From positions 33,506 through 97,505 of the forward strand of contig NZ_JAPHOQ010000018.1 in NCBI RefSeq assembly GCF_026191355.1: a stretch of 64,000 nucleotides of DNA, given 5' to 3'. Shown in pieces: positions 9,815 to 19,034 of this stretch; the first letter of the stretch is position 1, and the number at the start of each line of letters is the position of its first letter. This stretch comes from Legionella sheltonii. Lineage in GTDB: Bacteria; Pseudomonadota; Gammaproteobacteria; Legionellales; Legionellaceae. The position numbers and the translations under genes are program-made. The notes beneath the pieces are model-generated. The model made no database searches. It saw only the letters and a list, made by a program, of their open reading frames with translations, and was not told the origin of the DNA.

Positions 9815-12142
9815 CTAAACATCATGAGCAGGCTGTTGTTCTAAACTCTTCGCCCTCACCCATCTTGGAAAAAAAGGACCTAGCTTTTTAATAAAATCAT
9901 AGGCCATAAATAACGCACCAAGCGCAAATAACACGTCCCCAGGCAATCGTAACCACTGCCATATCAACGTTGTATTATAAAACTCCAGGCTCCTTGAATG
10001 AGCGAATCCGTTTTCATATACATCCATTAATTGCGCCCAACCCACAGGGAAGAAATTCAACACTATCCATAAAACCAAGCCTAAGTTATAGAGCCAAAAT
10101 GCCCAAATTCCCAAACGATCACTCCAAGGAAAACGCTCACCTGCAGCATAACGTAAGCAAAAATAAATTAAGCCCAGACCCAATAAGCCAAAAGCGCCAA
10201 ATAATGCGGTGTGTGCATGGTTTAAAGTAAGAAAGGTACCATGCTCATAATAATTGACAAGGGGGGCATTGAGTGTTCCTCCACCAAATACTCCTGCGCC
10301 CACAAAATTCCAAAAAGAAGCCCCCAAAATATAAAGAAAAGCTAGCTTATAAGTAAATGCAGATTGACGTTTAATGAGTTGATAATTTTCGATTGCATCA
10401 ATAATCAGCAGCACTAAAGGCAATACTTCAATAAATGAAAACATGGATCCTAGTGGCACCCAGAGATCCGGCGTCCCTGTCCAATACCAATGATGTCCTG
10501 TTCCGATGATACCGCCTAAGAATACAAGAATTGTCTCAAAATACATTGTTCGTTCTGCTAGAGAGCGCGAAATTAAGCCGGTTCCCATTAAAAGATAGGC
10601 AGTGGCGCTTGCAGCAAAAAACTCAAAAGACTGCTCCACCCAAAGATGAACTACCCACCAACGCCAAAAATCAGTAATCGTGAACGATTTTTCAATTCCC
10701 GTTAATGGAATCATCCCAAAGCAATACAAAACTGCAATATTTATAGTGCTTGCCCAAAAGAGATGCTCTAATCGAATACGCCCAGTCCAAAACTCAACCG
10801 TAGCACTCTTTAAACCACTCCAGGTAGGCCACATGCCACGAAAAACAATAAAACTCCAAAGGAAAAGCCCTATACAAAACCCAATTTGCCATAAACGACC
10901 AAGCTGCAGATAAGATAACCCTTGATTACCAATCCAAAACCAGGATTCGTTTACATAGCCCATAATTCCTAAATAATTACCCAAAATTGCACCACCAACA
11001 ATAAACAATGTGACCCAAAATAGAAGATCAACGAAAAAGCCTTGTCTTTTGGCTTCTTTTCCACTGATAAGAGGAGCCATAAAAACAGCAGAACTTACCC
11101 AGGAAAGAGCAATCCAAACGATTGGCGTTTGAATGTGGACATCGCGCAGAAAGTTAAAGGGTAAAAATTCATTAATATTAATCCCATAAAATCCCGTACG
11201 TTCTGTATAGTAATGTGCCATAATTGCCCCCACAGCAATCTGGATCAAAAGGACGAGTGCTACGACCACAAAATATTGCCCTACCTTATGTTGACTGGGG
11301 GTCAGTGCTTCAAATCCGAGAAATAGAGGTGTTTTAAACGCATCATCCGCAGCACTCAAATAGCGATGATAAATAAAAAGTACAGCTCCAAAACCCAGGA
11401 ATACAAAACAAAATGATACCCAGGTCCAGTAAAAAGTATGGGGCGTTGGATTATTGCCCATAGTAGGCTCATAGGGCCAATTATTGGTATATGAACTATT
11501 TTGTCCAGGTCGATGCGCTATCGTAGTTAACGAAGAATAAATAAGAAAATCTGCAGTGTGTAGCGCACTTTGCTCATCCAAACTGTACGCTTTAGTCCAA
11601 CCTCGTTGTGGATCATGATTCAGTAAAGTTTGTGAAATTTGATTACGTAATTGCGCGATTGCATCAGCGACTGGCTGCGACAAAATACTGCGTTGCTGGC
11701 TCAAATCGGTACGTTGTAGAGCCTGTTGCATTGTTTGCCGCACGACATATTGGCCCCCAACATCCAATTTCATAAAGGGTTTGCCGAAATGTTGTTGGGC
11801 GATTTTATCCTCTATAATTCTGCCTAGGCTTACTAAATATTTTGCAGTGTAATCTTCGCCAAAATAGGAGCCCATTCCGTAAAGACTTCCATAATCCATG
11901 AGATCGGCGCGTTGAAAACCGGCCTTGCCCTCAATAATATCCTCTGCGGTCATGACGATTTGGCCAGAGGGAGATAGAAATTGCTGCGGTAAAGGAGGGG
12001 CAAGCTGATAGGTTTTATAGGTACCCCAAATCAATACTATAAAACAGATAATTGCGGTAATTAGAAGAATCCATTTTAACACGTTTGCTACTTTATCAGA
12101 GCTTAGATGCTCAGCAACAACATTTTGGGGTGTACTATCCAT
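9815..12142 (-). CDS. norB: Quinol-dependent nitric oxide reductase (qNOR)
   Basis: A ~775-residue single-subunit nitric oxide reductase, reducing NO to N2O with electrons from quinol in the inner membrane. The N-terminal part has one membrane helix and a periplasmic cytochrome-c-like domain without haem motif, typical of qNOR. It is followed by about 12 helices of the haem-copper oxidase fold. Likely haem/FeB histidines lie in HIQTPIVW and NHAHTALFGAFGLLG, with conserved glutamates in WVEQSFEFF. The start at 12142 (MDSTPQ) is preferred over a TTG at 12166 because AAGGA lies nine bases before it. The enzyme probably detoxifies host nitric oxide. No NO-responsive regulator lies adjacent. Confidence 0.93.
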   Translation of the reverse strand: MDSTPQNVVAEHLSSDKVANVLKWILLITAIICFIVLIWGTYKTYQLAPPLPQQFLSPSGQIVMTAEDIIEGKAGFQRADLMDYGSLYGMGSYFGEDYTAKYLVSLGRIIEDKIAQQHFGKPFMKLDVGGQYVVRQTMQQALQRTDLSQQRSILSQPVADAIAQLRNQISQTLLNHDPQRGWTKAYSLDEQSALHTADFLIYSSLTTIAHRPGQNSSYTNNWPYEPTMGNNPTPHTFYWTWVSFCFVFLGFGAVLFIYHRYLSAADDAFKTPLFLGFEALTPSQHKVGQYFVVVALVLLIQIAVGAIMAHYYTERTGFYGININEFLPFNFLRDVHIQTPIVWIALSWVSSAVFMAPLISGKEAKRQGFFVDLLFWVTLFIVGGAILGNYLGIMGYVNESWFWIGNQGLSYLQLGRLWQIGFCIGLFLWSFIVFRGMWPTWSGLKSATVEFWTGRIRLEHLFWASTINIAVLYCFGMIPLTGIEKSFTITDFWRWWVVHLWVEQSFEFFAASATAYLLMGTGLISRSLAERTMYFETILVFLGGIIGTGHHWYWTGTPDLWVPLGSMFSFIEVLPLVLLIIDAIENYQLIKRQSAFTYKLAFLYILGASFWNFVGAGVFGGGTLNAPLVNYYEHGTFLTLNHAHTALFGAFGLLGLGLIYFCLRYAAGERFPWSDRLGIWAFWLYNLGLVLWIVLNFFPVGWAQLMDVYENGFAHSRSLEFYNTTLIWQWLRLPGDVLFALGALFMAYDFIKKLGPFFPRWVRAKSLEQQPAHDV

Positions 12143-12275
12143 TCGGCACATTCCTTGTGTGAACAATTTTGGGTTTAAATTTTAAAATAAGCGCTTAATT
12201 TTATAGAAGAATTATCGCAAAAAATAGATCCTCCATGTCAGTAAGTTAAGAAGAAGCCTCCTTAACTTTTGTTCC

Positions 12276-12357
12276 CGTCATCGCGAGCATAGCGAGGGAG
12301 CTCCATACTGTAGCACGGTCTTACAATGAGGAGATCCTCGCTATGCTCGGGATGACG
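12276..12357. repeat. REP-like palindromic element with 22-base arms
   Basis: Two arms, 12276-12297 and 12336-12357, are inverted copies identical at 21 of 22 positions. They are built around CGTCATC...GAGCATAGCGAGG, with a 38-base spacer. The outer CGTCATC/GATGACG words recur in the palindrome at 34974-35008, so this belongs to a dispersed family. It lies in the 390-base gap upstream of the nitric oxide reductase and could act as a bidirectional terminator or be a non-autonomous mobile element. Confidence 0.8.
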
Positions 12358-12417
12358 CAGGAAGAAAAGAAGATCCCCGTCAGGGGTTGATGAAGCGCTT
12401 GATTATGGGGAATGCCC

Positions 12418-12512
12418 CCTCACCCCTACCCCTCTCCCACAAATGGGAGAGAGGAATTTACTTTTTTAACAATAACCACATACCTCCTTCTCCAAATGAG
12501 GGAGGGGGATTA
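12418..12512. repeat. C/T-rich dispersed hairpins
   Basis: Two small hairpins sit side by side. CTCTCCCA (12432-12439) pairs with TGGGAGAG (12444-12451), and a CCTCC...GGAGG hairpin follows near 12482-12509. Related C/T-rich palindromes occur near 20492, 45478 and 49554-49609. No gene is supported here. Confidence 0.55.
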
Positions 12513-12534
12513 CTCAGAGATTTCTGGAGTTTGC

Positions 12535-13446
12535 CTAGAGTTGCTTTTCATGCATGCGCTTTAATAACAAATGGAAATAAACCAAACCTGCGTAGGGATG
12601 CCATTTTGCGGTGATTTCTGCGATTTTCTTATAATCCGGTTTCTTATCAAGATGCAAAAATTGATATAAATTATTTTGTGCGCCAAGATCGTCACCAGGA
12701 AAAATATCAATTCTTCCTAAACCACGTAATAAAACGTATTCCGCAGTCCAGCGACCTATGCCTTTAAAATCACATAAATAATTAATGATCGCATCATTTG
12801 ATTTGTTTTCCAGGGTTCCCAAAATAAACTCATCTTGCATGATTGCTGTTGCTATTCGTATAAGGGTCTCACTTTTAGAGGTGCTATAGCCTATTTTCTT
12901 TAATTCAGGAACCGAGCAATTTGCCACTTCATTGGGTCTTGGAAATGCATAAAACAGGTGCTCTTCTTCTTTAATCCTTAGGCTCAGAAACTCAGCCAAT
13001 CGATTTTGAATTTGCAATCCGGCGTCCAAAGAGATTTGTTGACAAGAAATTGCATTAACGAGCGCTTCAAAAACAGAAGGAAATCGAGGTGGTTTGAGCC
13101 CTTTAAATTGCATGACGATAGGATTTAATTGGGCATCGTGCTGTGCGATATGATAAAAGTCATGCAGCTCACGTTTCAACCCGAGTATGCTCTCTACTTC
13201 ATTTACAATTTGATTTTGATAGACTTCTAAGCCCTCGCCTTTAATCGATAATACCAGCTCGGATTGGTTGAAATTTTTATTTTGTTCGACCACCACTTTA
13301 ACGGGCACGTTCTCCATAACCAATAGTCTTGTGTAACGTTGGCCATCCCAAAGATCGACATTATTTTTACTTCTTCTCCGTAAAGCTAAAGCAGTATAAT
13401 CCAAGCGAAACGGAGCTACTGGATGTAAGGTAAAAGAAGTTTCCAT
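12535..13446 (-). CDS. DNA-3-methyladenine glycosylase II-like (AlkA family)
   Basis: A 303-residue HhH-GPD DNA glycosylase. The helix-hairpin-helix reads FKGIGRWTAEYV. It is followed by the catalytic-aspartate region FPGDDLGA and then WHPYAGLVYFHLLL, in the order seen in AlkA. The N-terminal ~100 residues fit the AlkA N-terminal domain. Such enzymes excise alkylated bases in base-excision repair. A fair ribosome site (AAAGG) lies before the ATG. It seems monocistronic and could be constitutive, as no ada gene adjoins it. Family is certain; exact base preference is not. Confidence 0.88.
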   Translation of the reverse strand: METSFTLHPVAPFRLDYTALALRRRSKNNVDLWDGQRYTRLLVMENVPVKVVVEQNKNFNQSELVLSIKGEGLEVYQNQIVNEVESILGLKRELHDFYHIAQHDAQLNPIVMQFKGLKPPRFPSVFEALVNAISCQQISLDAGLQIQNRLAEFLSLRIKEEEHLFYAFPRPNEVANCSVPELKKIGYSTSKSETLIRIATAIMQDEFILGTLENKSNDAIINYLCDFKGIGRWTAEYVLLRGLGRIDIFPGDDLGAQNNLYQFLHLDKKPDYKKIAEITAKWHPYAGLVYFHLLLKRMHEKQL

Positions 13447-13567
13447 CTCAAATTACCTTTCTGTTGAATCAAACTTGCGATATAGTGTAGGACAATTCAT
13501 CAGGAATTTAGTCCAAACCCCAGGCCAGAAAACCTTAACATTGAAGCCATTAAGTGAACACTTATTC

Positions 13568-14722
13568 TTATGGTTGTAGTGATTGACTGGGTCTAGGTCG
13601 TTCAAACCCCATTTGCTCAACTATACTCGCGACTTTATGCTCATCATTAAATTTTTGTTTAAGAAACTGTAATGCCTCTTGAGGAATTTCTGTTTTTGAA
13701 CCGTGATTCTCAAAGCGAACTATATGATTTAAGGTTTTTCCTGAACATTCCATAGGATAACGTTCGTTGTTCCCAAAATAGGACGTTTCGAAACCTTTTT
13801 GTTGCAGTAAGTTTCTAAAAGCAGCCGCCTCTTGAGGATTGTCGAAAGCGATTTTGAATGTACCATTTTGTAAACCCTTACTCACTATGGGCAGTTCTGG
13901 TGTTGTAGGCGCGCTTGACGCCATCATGGTCCGAATCATTGCACTGACCTCTATGCTTGAAGTGTTTTTATGAGTCATTTCATACAAAGAATTTTTCATG
14001 CGCGAGGAAGCAAAATTATCTTTTTGGGGTGATATAGAAGAATCTGGCAATTGTTTACTGAGTTGAAAAAGATCCATGTTGCTGTAATTCCGGGTCATAA
14101 TTCCTCGAGCTCGTTCTGATAAGTCACCTGGATTTTGCACAATCGTTGAAAAATGGCCATCTCGTTGGTACAAACGATTTCGCTCCTCCATCCATAAGAT
14201 ACCGAGTTTATTGCCTGTGTCAGAAAATGACTCAATCGCCCCCCCTTTTTTCCAACCCCAATTACCATCCTGATTGTTAGTGGCTCTACTTCCAGTATCT
14301 TCTATGAGACACGCATTTCCTGTTGCTCTTAACGCTTTTTGAACTTCAGGGTTTTTTAATTTTTCTTGAATTGCTCGTTGCATCGCTTCGTCAGCTAATC
14401 GAAAATCCGTCCATGCTTTTTTTTGCCCCTCATCCCTCGCATTCTGCGCATTTCCTTGCAGAATCCTGTCTAGATATTCTTTATCCTGAGGATCTTTTTG
14501 ATATTGAAAATAATGTTCCACTGTAGGAAACGTCCTTTTTCCAAAAGGTGTCTCCATTTCGATGGGGATTTCTGCATAATTAGAAAAAATCCCCCATTCA
14601 TCCCCTTCTCTATCAAAAGCAACTACATCGATACTATCTGATTGAGTTTGATAATTAACATGATTTGAGGGACCACTTAATTTTTTAATTGAACCTGTTT
14701 TGAATCGTCTACTCAATGGCAT
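13568..14722 (-). CDS. NADAR (YbiA/DUF1768) domain protein, effector-like
   Basis: A 384-residue protein with a NADAR domain in its N-terminal half (GIFSNYAEIP, TVEHYFQYQK, NWGWKKGG, LGILWMEERN). NADAR proteins act on ADP-ribose-like N-glycosidic bonds; some remove ADP-ribose from guanine and others act in riboflavin-pathway repair. The C-terminal ~190 residues are unrelated to YbiA, which is only ~160 residues long, and no family was recognised. The ATG at 14722 is chosen over a TTG at 14779 because GGAG sits seven bases upstream. The added domain and isolation of the gene suggest a host-directed effector, which is inference only. Confidence 0.8.
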   Translation of the reverse strand: MPLSRRFKTGSIKKLSGPSNHVNYQTQSDSIDVVAFDREGDEWGIFSNYAEIPIEMETPFGKRTFPTVEHYFQYQKDPQDKEYLDRILQGNAQNARDEGQKKAWTDFRLADEAMQRAIQEKLKNPEVQKALRATGNACLIEDTGSRATNNQDGNWGWKKGGAIESFSDTGNKLGILWMEERNRLYQRDGHFSTIVQNPGDLSERARGIMTRNYSNMDLFQLSKQLPDSSISPQKDNFASSRMKNSLYEMTHKNTSSIEVSAMIRTMMASSAPTTPELPIVSKGLQNGTFKIAFDNPQEAAAFRNLLQQKGFETSYFGNNERYPMECSGKTLNHIVRFENHGSKTEIPQEALQFLKQKFNDEHKVASIVEQMGFERPRPSQSLQP

Positions 14723-14993
14723 AACTACACTCCATCTTTTGAAAGCATTCACCTCCCAAACGTAGTGTGTGACCTCCAATATTCGGCATGAATAAAATGC
14801 TCAAGTTAGGAGCGCCCTCCTCGTGAATTCTTCAAGAGAACGAGGGTCGTGAATGGTTTACTTTTGAAAACACTTTCCCAAAGTATAGTACATTTATTTA
14901 ACCAATAGATTTTAATTAAAACAATAAAGAACAAAAAAATTATGGCGGGCGATGTGTATTTCATTAATAAACAATACGCTACGGCTCAATAGA

Positions 14994-16424
14994 CTATCCT
15001 TTAACACAAACAATAGGTACCAGTCGGGCAACTTTTTTGGTTAAACCAGACGCTTGTGCCGCATCAACAACGGAATCGACATTCTTATATGCCTCGGGCG
15101 CTTCTTCTGCTACACCGCGATAAGAGCTGCTGCGAATTAAAATTCCTTGTTGCGCCAATTGCTCAATGATCTCACTCCCACGCCATTTTTTGCTTGCCTG
15201 ATGCCGGCTCATTGCCCGCCCTGCCCCATGGCATGCAGAACCAAGTGATTTGTTTTCCGAATTTTCTGTACCGACTAAGACATAAGACGCCGTTCCCATA
15301 CTGCCACCAATAATTACAGGTTGTCCAACATGACGAAACGCCGTTGTTAATTGAGGATGGCCGGGTCCAAAAGCTCGTGTCGCCCCTTTGCGGTGAACAA
15401 ATAAGCGCTTGGGTTTACCTTCGAGCTGATGGGTTTCCTCTTTACAGGTATTATGGGATACATCATAAATGAGTCTTATTTGAGTTCCTGGCATTTCATT
15501 CTGAAATACTTCACGCATAAAATGAGTAATAATTTCACGATTCGCCAGCGCACAATTAATTCCTGATCGCATAGCGCCTAAATACTGTTCCCCCATGGAG
15601 GAACGAATGGGAGCACAAGCTAATTCCCGATCAACGAGTTGGATCCCATGCTGTTGTGCGTGTATTAACATAGAACTTAGAAAATCAGTTCCTATTTGAT
15701 GACCAAGGCCACGTGAGCCACAATGGATACTCACAACCACATCCCCTAGGGATAAACCGAATGCTGCAGCAGTCTGTTCGCAATATATTTTGCATACCTC
15801 CTGAACCTCCAAGTAGTGATTACCAGAACCCAAGGTACCCATTTCATTTTTTTGGCGTTTTTTTGCATGTTCTGAAACATGCTCAGGCAAGGCCCCCTCT
15901 ACACGACCATATTCTTCAATTCGCTCTAAATCCTCTTTTTCTCCATAGCCCTGTTTTACTGCCCAAACAGCACCGCCATGCAACATATCGTCCATTTGAT
16001 TCATGGTCAGATTAATACGACTTTTACTCCCTACACCCGCTGGAATATGAGCAAATAGAGCATCTGCAAGTTGCTCTTTATAGGGTTCAAACTCCTCGCG
16101 CTTAAGCCCCGTAGATAAGAGCCTGACCCCACAAGAAATATCAAAACCCACACCCCCTGCTGAGACAACACCATCATTATCGGGATCAAATGCTGCAACT
16201 CCCCCAATGGGAAACCCATATCCCCAATGTGCATCAGGCATCGCATAGGAGCCGCGAACAATTCCAGGTAAAGTAGCTACATTCGTCACTTGTTCATAGA
16301 CTTTCATATCCATATTGAGAATTAACTCTTCTGAGGCAAAAATAATCCCCGGTACACGCATCTTCCCATGTTGGGGAATTCGCCATTCAAAATCACTGAT
16401 TTTTTCTAATAGGTTCAAGTCCAT
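14994..16424 (-). CDS. rtcB: RNA-splicing ligase RtcB
   Basis: A 476-residue RtcB, the GTP- and Mn-dependent ligase that joins 2',3'-cyclic phosphate and 5'-OH RNA ends. Visible metal and active-site motifs are DISCGVRLL, GSGNHYLEVQ and HCGSRGLGHQIG. The histidine that becomes guanylylated lies in CHGAGRAMSRHQASK. The length matches the archease-dependent archaeal-type RtcB (about 480) rather than the 408-residue E. coli form. The ATG at 16424 follows a GGCGGA site. Longer TTG/GTG starts would overlap archease. The archease gene ends 22 bases upstream in the same operon. It probably repairs tRNA or rRNA cut by stress or host nucleases. No rtcR-type regulator is nearby. Confidence 0.95.
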   Translation of the reverse strand: MDLNLLEKISDFEWRIPQHGKMRVPGIIFASEELILNMDMKVYEQVTNVATLPGIVRGSYAMPDAHWGYGFPIGGVAAFDPDNDGVVSAGGVGFDISCGVRLLSTGLKREEFEPYKEQLADALFAHIPAGVGSKSRINLTMNQMDDMLHGGAVWAVKQGYGEKEDLERIEEYGRVEGALPEHVSEHAKKRQKNEMGTLGSGNHYLEVQEVCKIYCEQTAAAFGLSLGDVVVSIHCGSRGLGHQIGTDFLSSMLIHAQQHGIQLVDRELACAPIRSSMGEQYLGAMRSGINCALANREIITHFMREVFQNEMPGTQIRLIYDVSHNTCKEETHQLEGKPKRLFVHRKGATRAFGPGHPQLTTAFRHVGQPVIIGGSMGTASYVLVGTENSENKSLGSACHGAGRAMSRHQASKKWRGSEIIEQLAQQGILIRSSSYRGVAEEAPEAYKNVDSVVDAAQASGLTKKVARLVPIVCVKG

Positions 16425-16446
16425 GGATTTTCCGCCTTTAGCTGCC

Positions 16447-16869
16447 TTACACATCAACAACACATTGTGCCACCCAATTGTTATTGCTTGGGTATACTTT
16501 TAATTCAGTAAACGTAGCTCCTTTGACCTCCACTGCAGGTTGATGTCGGCTAATATCTACGTGTTCACCTGCAATTATAGCATTTAACTTCAGCCCCTTA
16601 ATGGCGACATCAAACTCACGAAACAGCATGTTGTGGATTGCCATGTTATAAATAATGGCATTTAACCAATCGACAAATAAAATCTCCTGATTGGGGGCCT
16701 CACAGGTTATATGTATTTTCTTGTGGGGATGGACTGATTGCGAGCGAGTAATGACATTCGTCAAGGCAAGCGCCCCCATTGCAAAAGCTTCCGACACCGT
16801 TGCTCCATAACCTCTGACTCCGATATCTGACTCATGCGAAAAATGTTCCCACCTCTTTTTTGCACTCAT
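16447..16869 (-). CDS. Archease, RtcB activator
   Basis: A 140-residue archease. The N-terminus reads WEHFSHESDIGVRGYG, with the acidic residues that bind metal and stimulate RtcB guanylylation. The family core then follows (SEAFAMGALALTNVIT, FVDWLNAIIY, VEVKGATFTELKV). It lies directly upstream of rtcB, 22 bases from its start codon, so they are certainly cotranscribed. Archease lets RtcB perform multiple turnovers and widens its nucleotide use. Length and motifs are complete. Confidence 0.93.
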   Translation of the reverse strand: MSAKKRWEHFSHESDIGVRGYGATVSEAFAMGALALTNVITRSQSVHPHKKIHITCEAPNQEILFVDWLNAIIYNMAIHNMLFREFDVAIKGLKLNAIIAGEHVDISRHQPAVEVKGATFTELKVYPSNNNWVAQCVVDV

Positions 16870-16945
16870 GGGGCATAACCTGGATTCGATAAAAATTTAG
16901 AAAATACTTTATCTCACATAAACTTGATTTTGCAAAACCATCTGC

Positions 16946-17845
16946 TTACCGCTTTGCATAAACAGTAATTGAGAAAATCACCATGCCCATGCCTATTGCT
17001 TGTCCTAGAGTCAGTCGCTCACCCAAGAGTACCCAGGCAATGAGCACCGTAGCCAATGGCATCACTGCTGTTGATAATGAAGCCATTACCCCATCCACTT
17101 TCTGACAACCAAAATTCCAAAAAACATAAAAAAGACCCGAGCTTAAACCTAAAATAATCAAAATCATCCAATCTAAAAATTGGATGGTTATCCCACCCCA
17201 GGAATTAAAGCCCAAACAAATCAATAACAAAACAGCGTTAACTGCATTGAGTAAAGAGGAAATTAGAAATACGGGAAGCGAATTCGTATGCATCTTACTT
17301 AAAATATAGTAAGTCGCTTCAGGTAAAAGAGAAATTAAAACAAGCGCATCCCCCTTAAAAGAATGGCTCACGGGCAAACCCACGAGCTTATCGCACGCAA
17401 TCACGATTAATCCAAGGGTTGCAAAACCCACACAAATAGCCTTCTTACCGGAAATCTTTTCACCAAGAATGCTCCAGGACATAATGGCAATGATCGCAGG
17501 TAAAGCACTGGTAATAATACCCGCCACATTCGCATCAGTGTAATTTAATCCCCATAATATTAAGAAATTGAACAATACCCCCGCAGAAACCGCCTGAGCC
17601 CCAATAAAAAACCAATCGCGTTGTTTTAATTGCGAAAAATAATAACTCAACGACTTATTTTTAGCTGAAGTTAACCAGTGCAAGGGTAATAAAATAATAG
17701 CGGCCAACGTAAAGCGCAGAGCCAAAATAAATAGAACCGGAATTGAAGAAAGCAAATACTTGGAAAAAACAATGTTCACACCGACCATAATTTGAGCCAA
17801 GATAAGGAAGACCATCCCCTGTAAATAAATATGAGTTTTTTGCAT
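16946..17845 (-). CDS. EamA/DMT-family transporter
   Basis: A 299-residue membrane protein with about ten hydrophobic helices arranged as two EamA repeats, typical of drug/metabolite transporters that export amino acids or metabolites. A proline/asparagine-rich first helix (VGVNIVFSKYLLSSIPV) and a glycine-rich last repeat (WVLLGERLTLGQAIGMGMVI) fit the family. It has a good AGAAGG ribosome site. The AraC-type gene upstream on the same strand probably regulates it. The substrate is not predictable. Confidence 0.87.
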   Translation of the reverse strand: MQKTHIYLQGMVFLILAQIMVGVNIVFSKYLLSSIPVLFILALRFTLAAIILLPLHWLTSAKNKSLSYYFSQLKQRDWFFIGAQAVSAGVLFNFLILWGLNYTDANVAGIITSALPAIIAIMSWSILGEKISGKKAICVGFATLGLIVIACDKLVGLPVSHSFKGDALVLISLLPEATYYILSKMHTNSLPVFLISSLLNAVNAVLLLICLGFNSWGGITIQFLDWMILIILGLSSGLFYVFWNFGCQKVDGVMASLSTAVMPLATVLIAWVLLGERLTLGQAIGMGMVIFSITVYAKR

Positions 17846-17871
17846 ATTAATACCTTCTCTAAATCGAAAGA

Positions 17872-17950
17872 CTTTGTTGAAAAACGGAGGTCATTCCCGT
17901 GAATGAGGTAGTTTGGTCATTGTATTTTTTCAAACTGTTTTTCAACAAAG
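17872..17950. repeat. 79-bp element with perfect 14-bp terminal inverted repeats
   Basis: CTTTGTTGAAAAAC at 17872-17885 is matched perfectly, inverted, by GTTTTTCAACAAAG at 17937-17950. Inside lies a second hairpin, TCATTC (17891-17896) with GAATGA (17901-17906). It occupies the gap between the AraC gene and the EamA gene, which are on the same strand. It may be a terminator separating them, an RNA processing site, or a small non-autonomous insertion. No T tract follows on either strand. Confidence 0.7.
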
Positions 17951-17995
17951 CCAAATTGCAACGTGAAAACAATCTGCAGTTTATCAATTTTGCGA

Positions 17996-18757
17996 TCAGT
18001 ACGAGTTATCCATTTCGCGCATTTTCTTTGCTGATAACGCTTTTGTTCTCCATTGAGAAGGCGATTCCCCAAATACTTTACTGAATCGTCGACTAAATGC
18101 GGGTAAATTTTCATAACCCACAGCAAAAGCTATGGCTTCAATGGAAAGATGCTGGGCAGAAAGCCATTGTTTGGCCTGATTTAATTTTTTAAATCGCCAA
18201 TACTCTGCAATACTACAACCTAGAGATTGCTTGAACCGACGCTGTAATTGACTAACACTTAGATGACAATGCTGCGCCACTTTGCTTAGATTTACAGTAT
18301 CAGCGAAATGAAAATCAATCCAATTTTTTGCCTTAATCACCGTTCGGTCCAACTCTGGTGAGAACGATTTTGTAGCAAAATGCACGAGTAATTGATTAAT
18401 TAAAGAATCAGTCAAAAAATCTCCCTCATTCGCCGCTAAATAATAGTGTGTAAATTGTATGAGTTTTTTAATGCTCGTCGTCAAATTAAAGGCATGAGAG
18501 TTGTGTTCCTTATAGAGATTATTTTGGTTTGCTACATCAACCACTAAAAAAAGATTCTCCTGACTTCCCGAAAAACAATGCCGTTCACTGGGGGCAATAA
18601 AAACACCAACCTGATGATTCACAACTCCAGAATAATGACCTGCTTCCAACTCCATGGAGCCAGCAAGAGGTAAAACCAATTGCGCAAAATCATGAGAATG
18701 GCTGCAGCTTTCTGTATGGTAGGAGCGAAGATCAACATGATGGGTAATCAATTGCAC
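17996..18757 (-). CDS. AraC-family transcriptional regulator
   Basis: A 253-residue regulator. The N-terminal half is a cupin-like sensor (SHSHDFAQLVLPLAGSMELE, then a barrel pattern). The C-terminal ~100 residues contain the two helix-turn-helix motifs of AraC proteins (LSKVAQHCHLSVSQLQRRFK and IEAIAFAVGYENLPAFSRRF). It starts with GTG at 18757 and has no strong ribosome site. It most likely controls the EamA exporter immediately downstream. The ligand is unknown. Confidence 0.88.
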   Translation of the reverse strand: MQLITHHVDLRSYHTESCSHSHDFAQLVLPLAGSMELEAGHYSGVVNHQVGVFIAPSERHCFSGSQENLFLVVDVANQNNLYKEHNSHAFNLTTSIKKLIQFTHYYLAANEGDFLTDSLINQLLVHFATKSFSPELDRTVIKAKNWIDFHFADTVNLSKVAQHCHLSVSQLQRRFKQSLGCSIAEYWRFKKLNQAKQWLSAQHLSIEAIAFAVGYENLPAFSRRFSKVFGESPSQWRTKALSAKKMREMDNSY

Positions 18758-19034
18758 GACTCACTAAAAAAACATTTAAAATAGGGCTAATTATACCATA
18801 GGAATTTAAGGTCGGGTTTGGGCATTTTTTGTTTTTGACTTACATTGTAGCAATGAGGTGTTGGCATTCACGTACAGACAGGAATGACTAAATCAAAAAA
18901 AAATCCTCTAAAATCTCTATTCGTAAACCTCTTTACACGTGAATAAAATCATTACATAATGCCCAATTATTTATTCATCAAATGGTTTCATTCCAACCCT
19001 AATTATTCTTCTTAATTCTAGTTTGGAGTCCGCA

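Noticed and set aside
12387..12614. 75-codon plus-strand open frame
   Set aside because: It is made mostly of the C/T-rich dispersed hairpins and overlaps the end of the AlkA-like gene; no protein-like composition.
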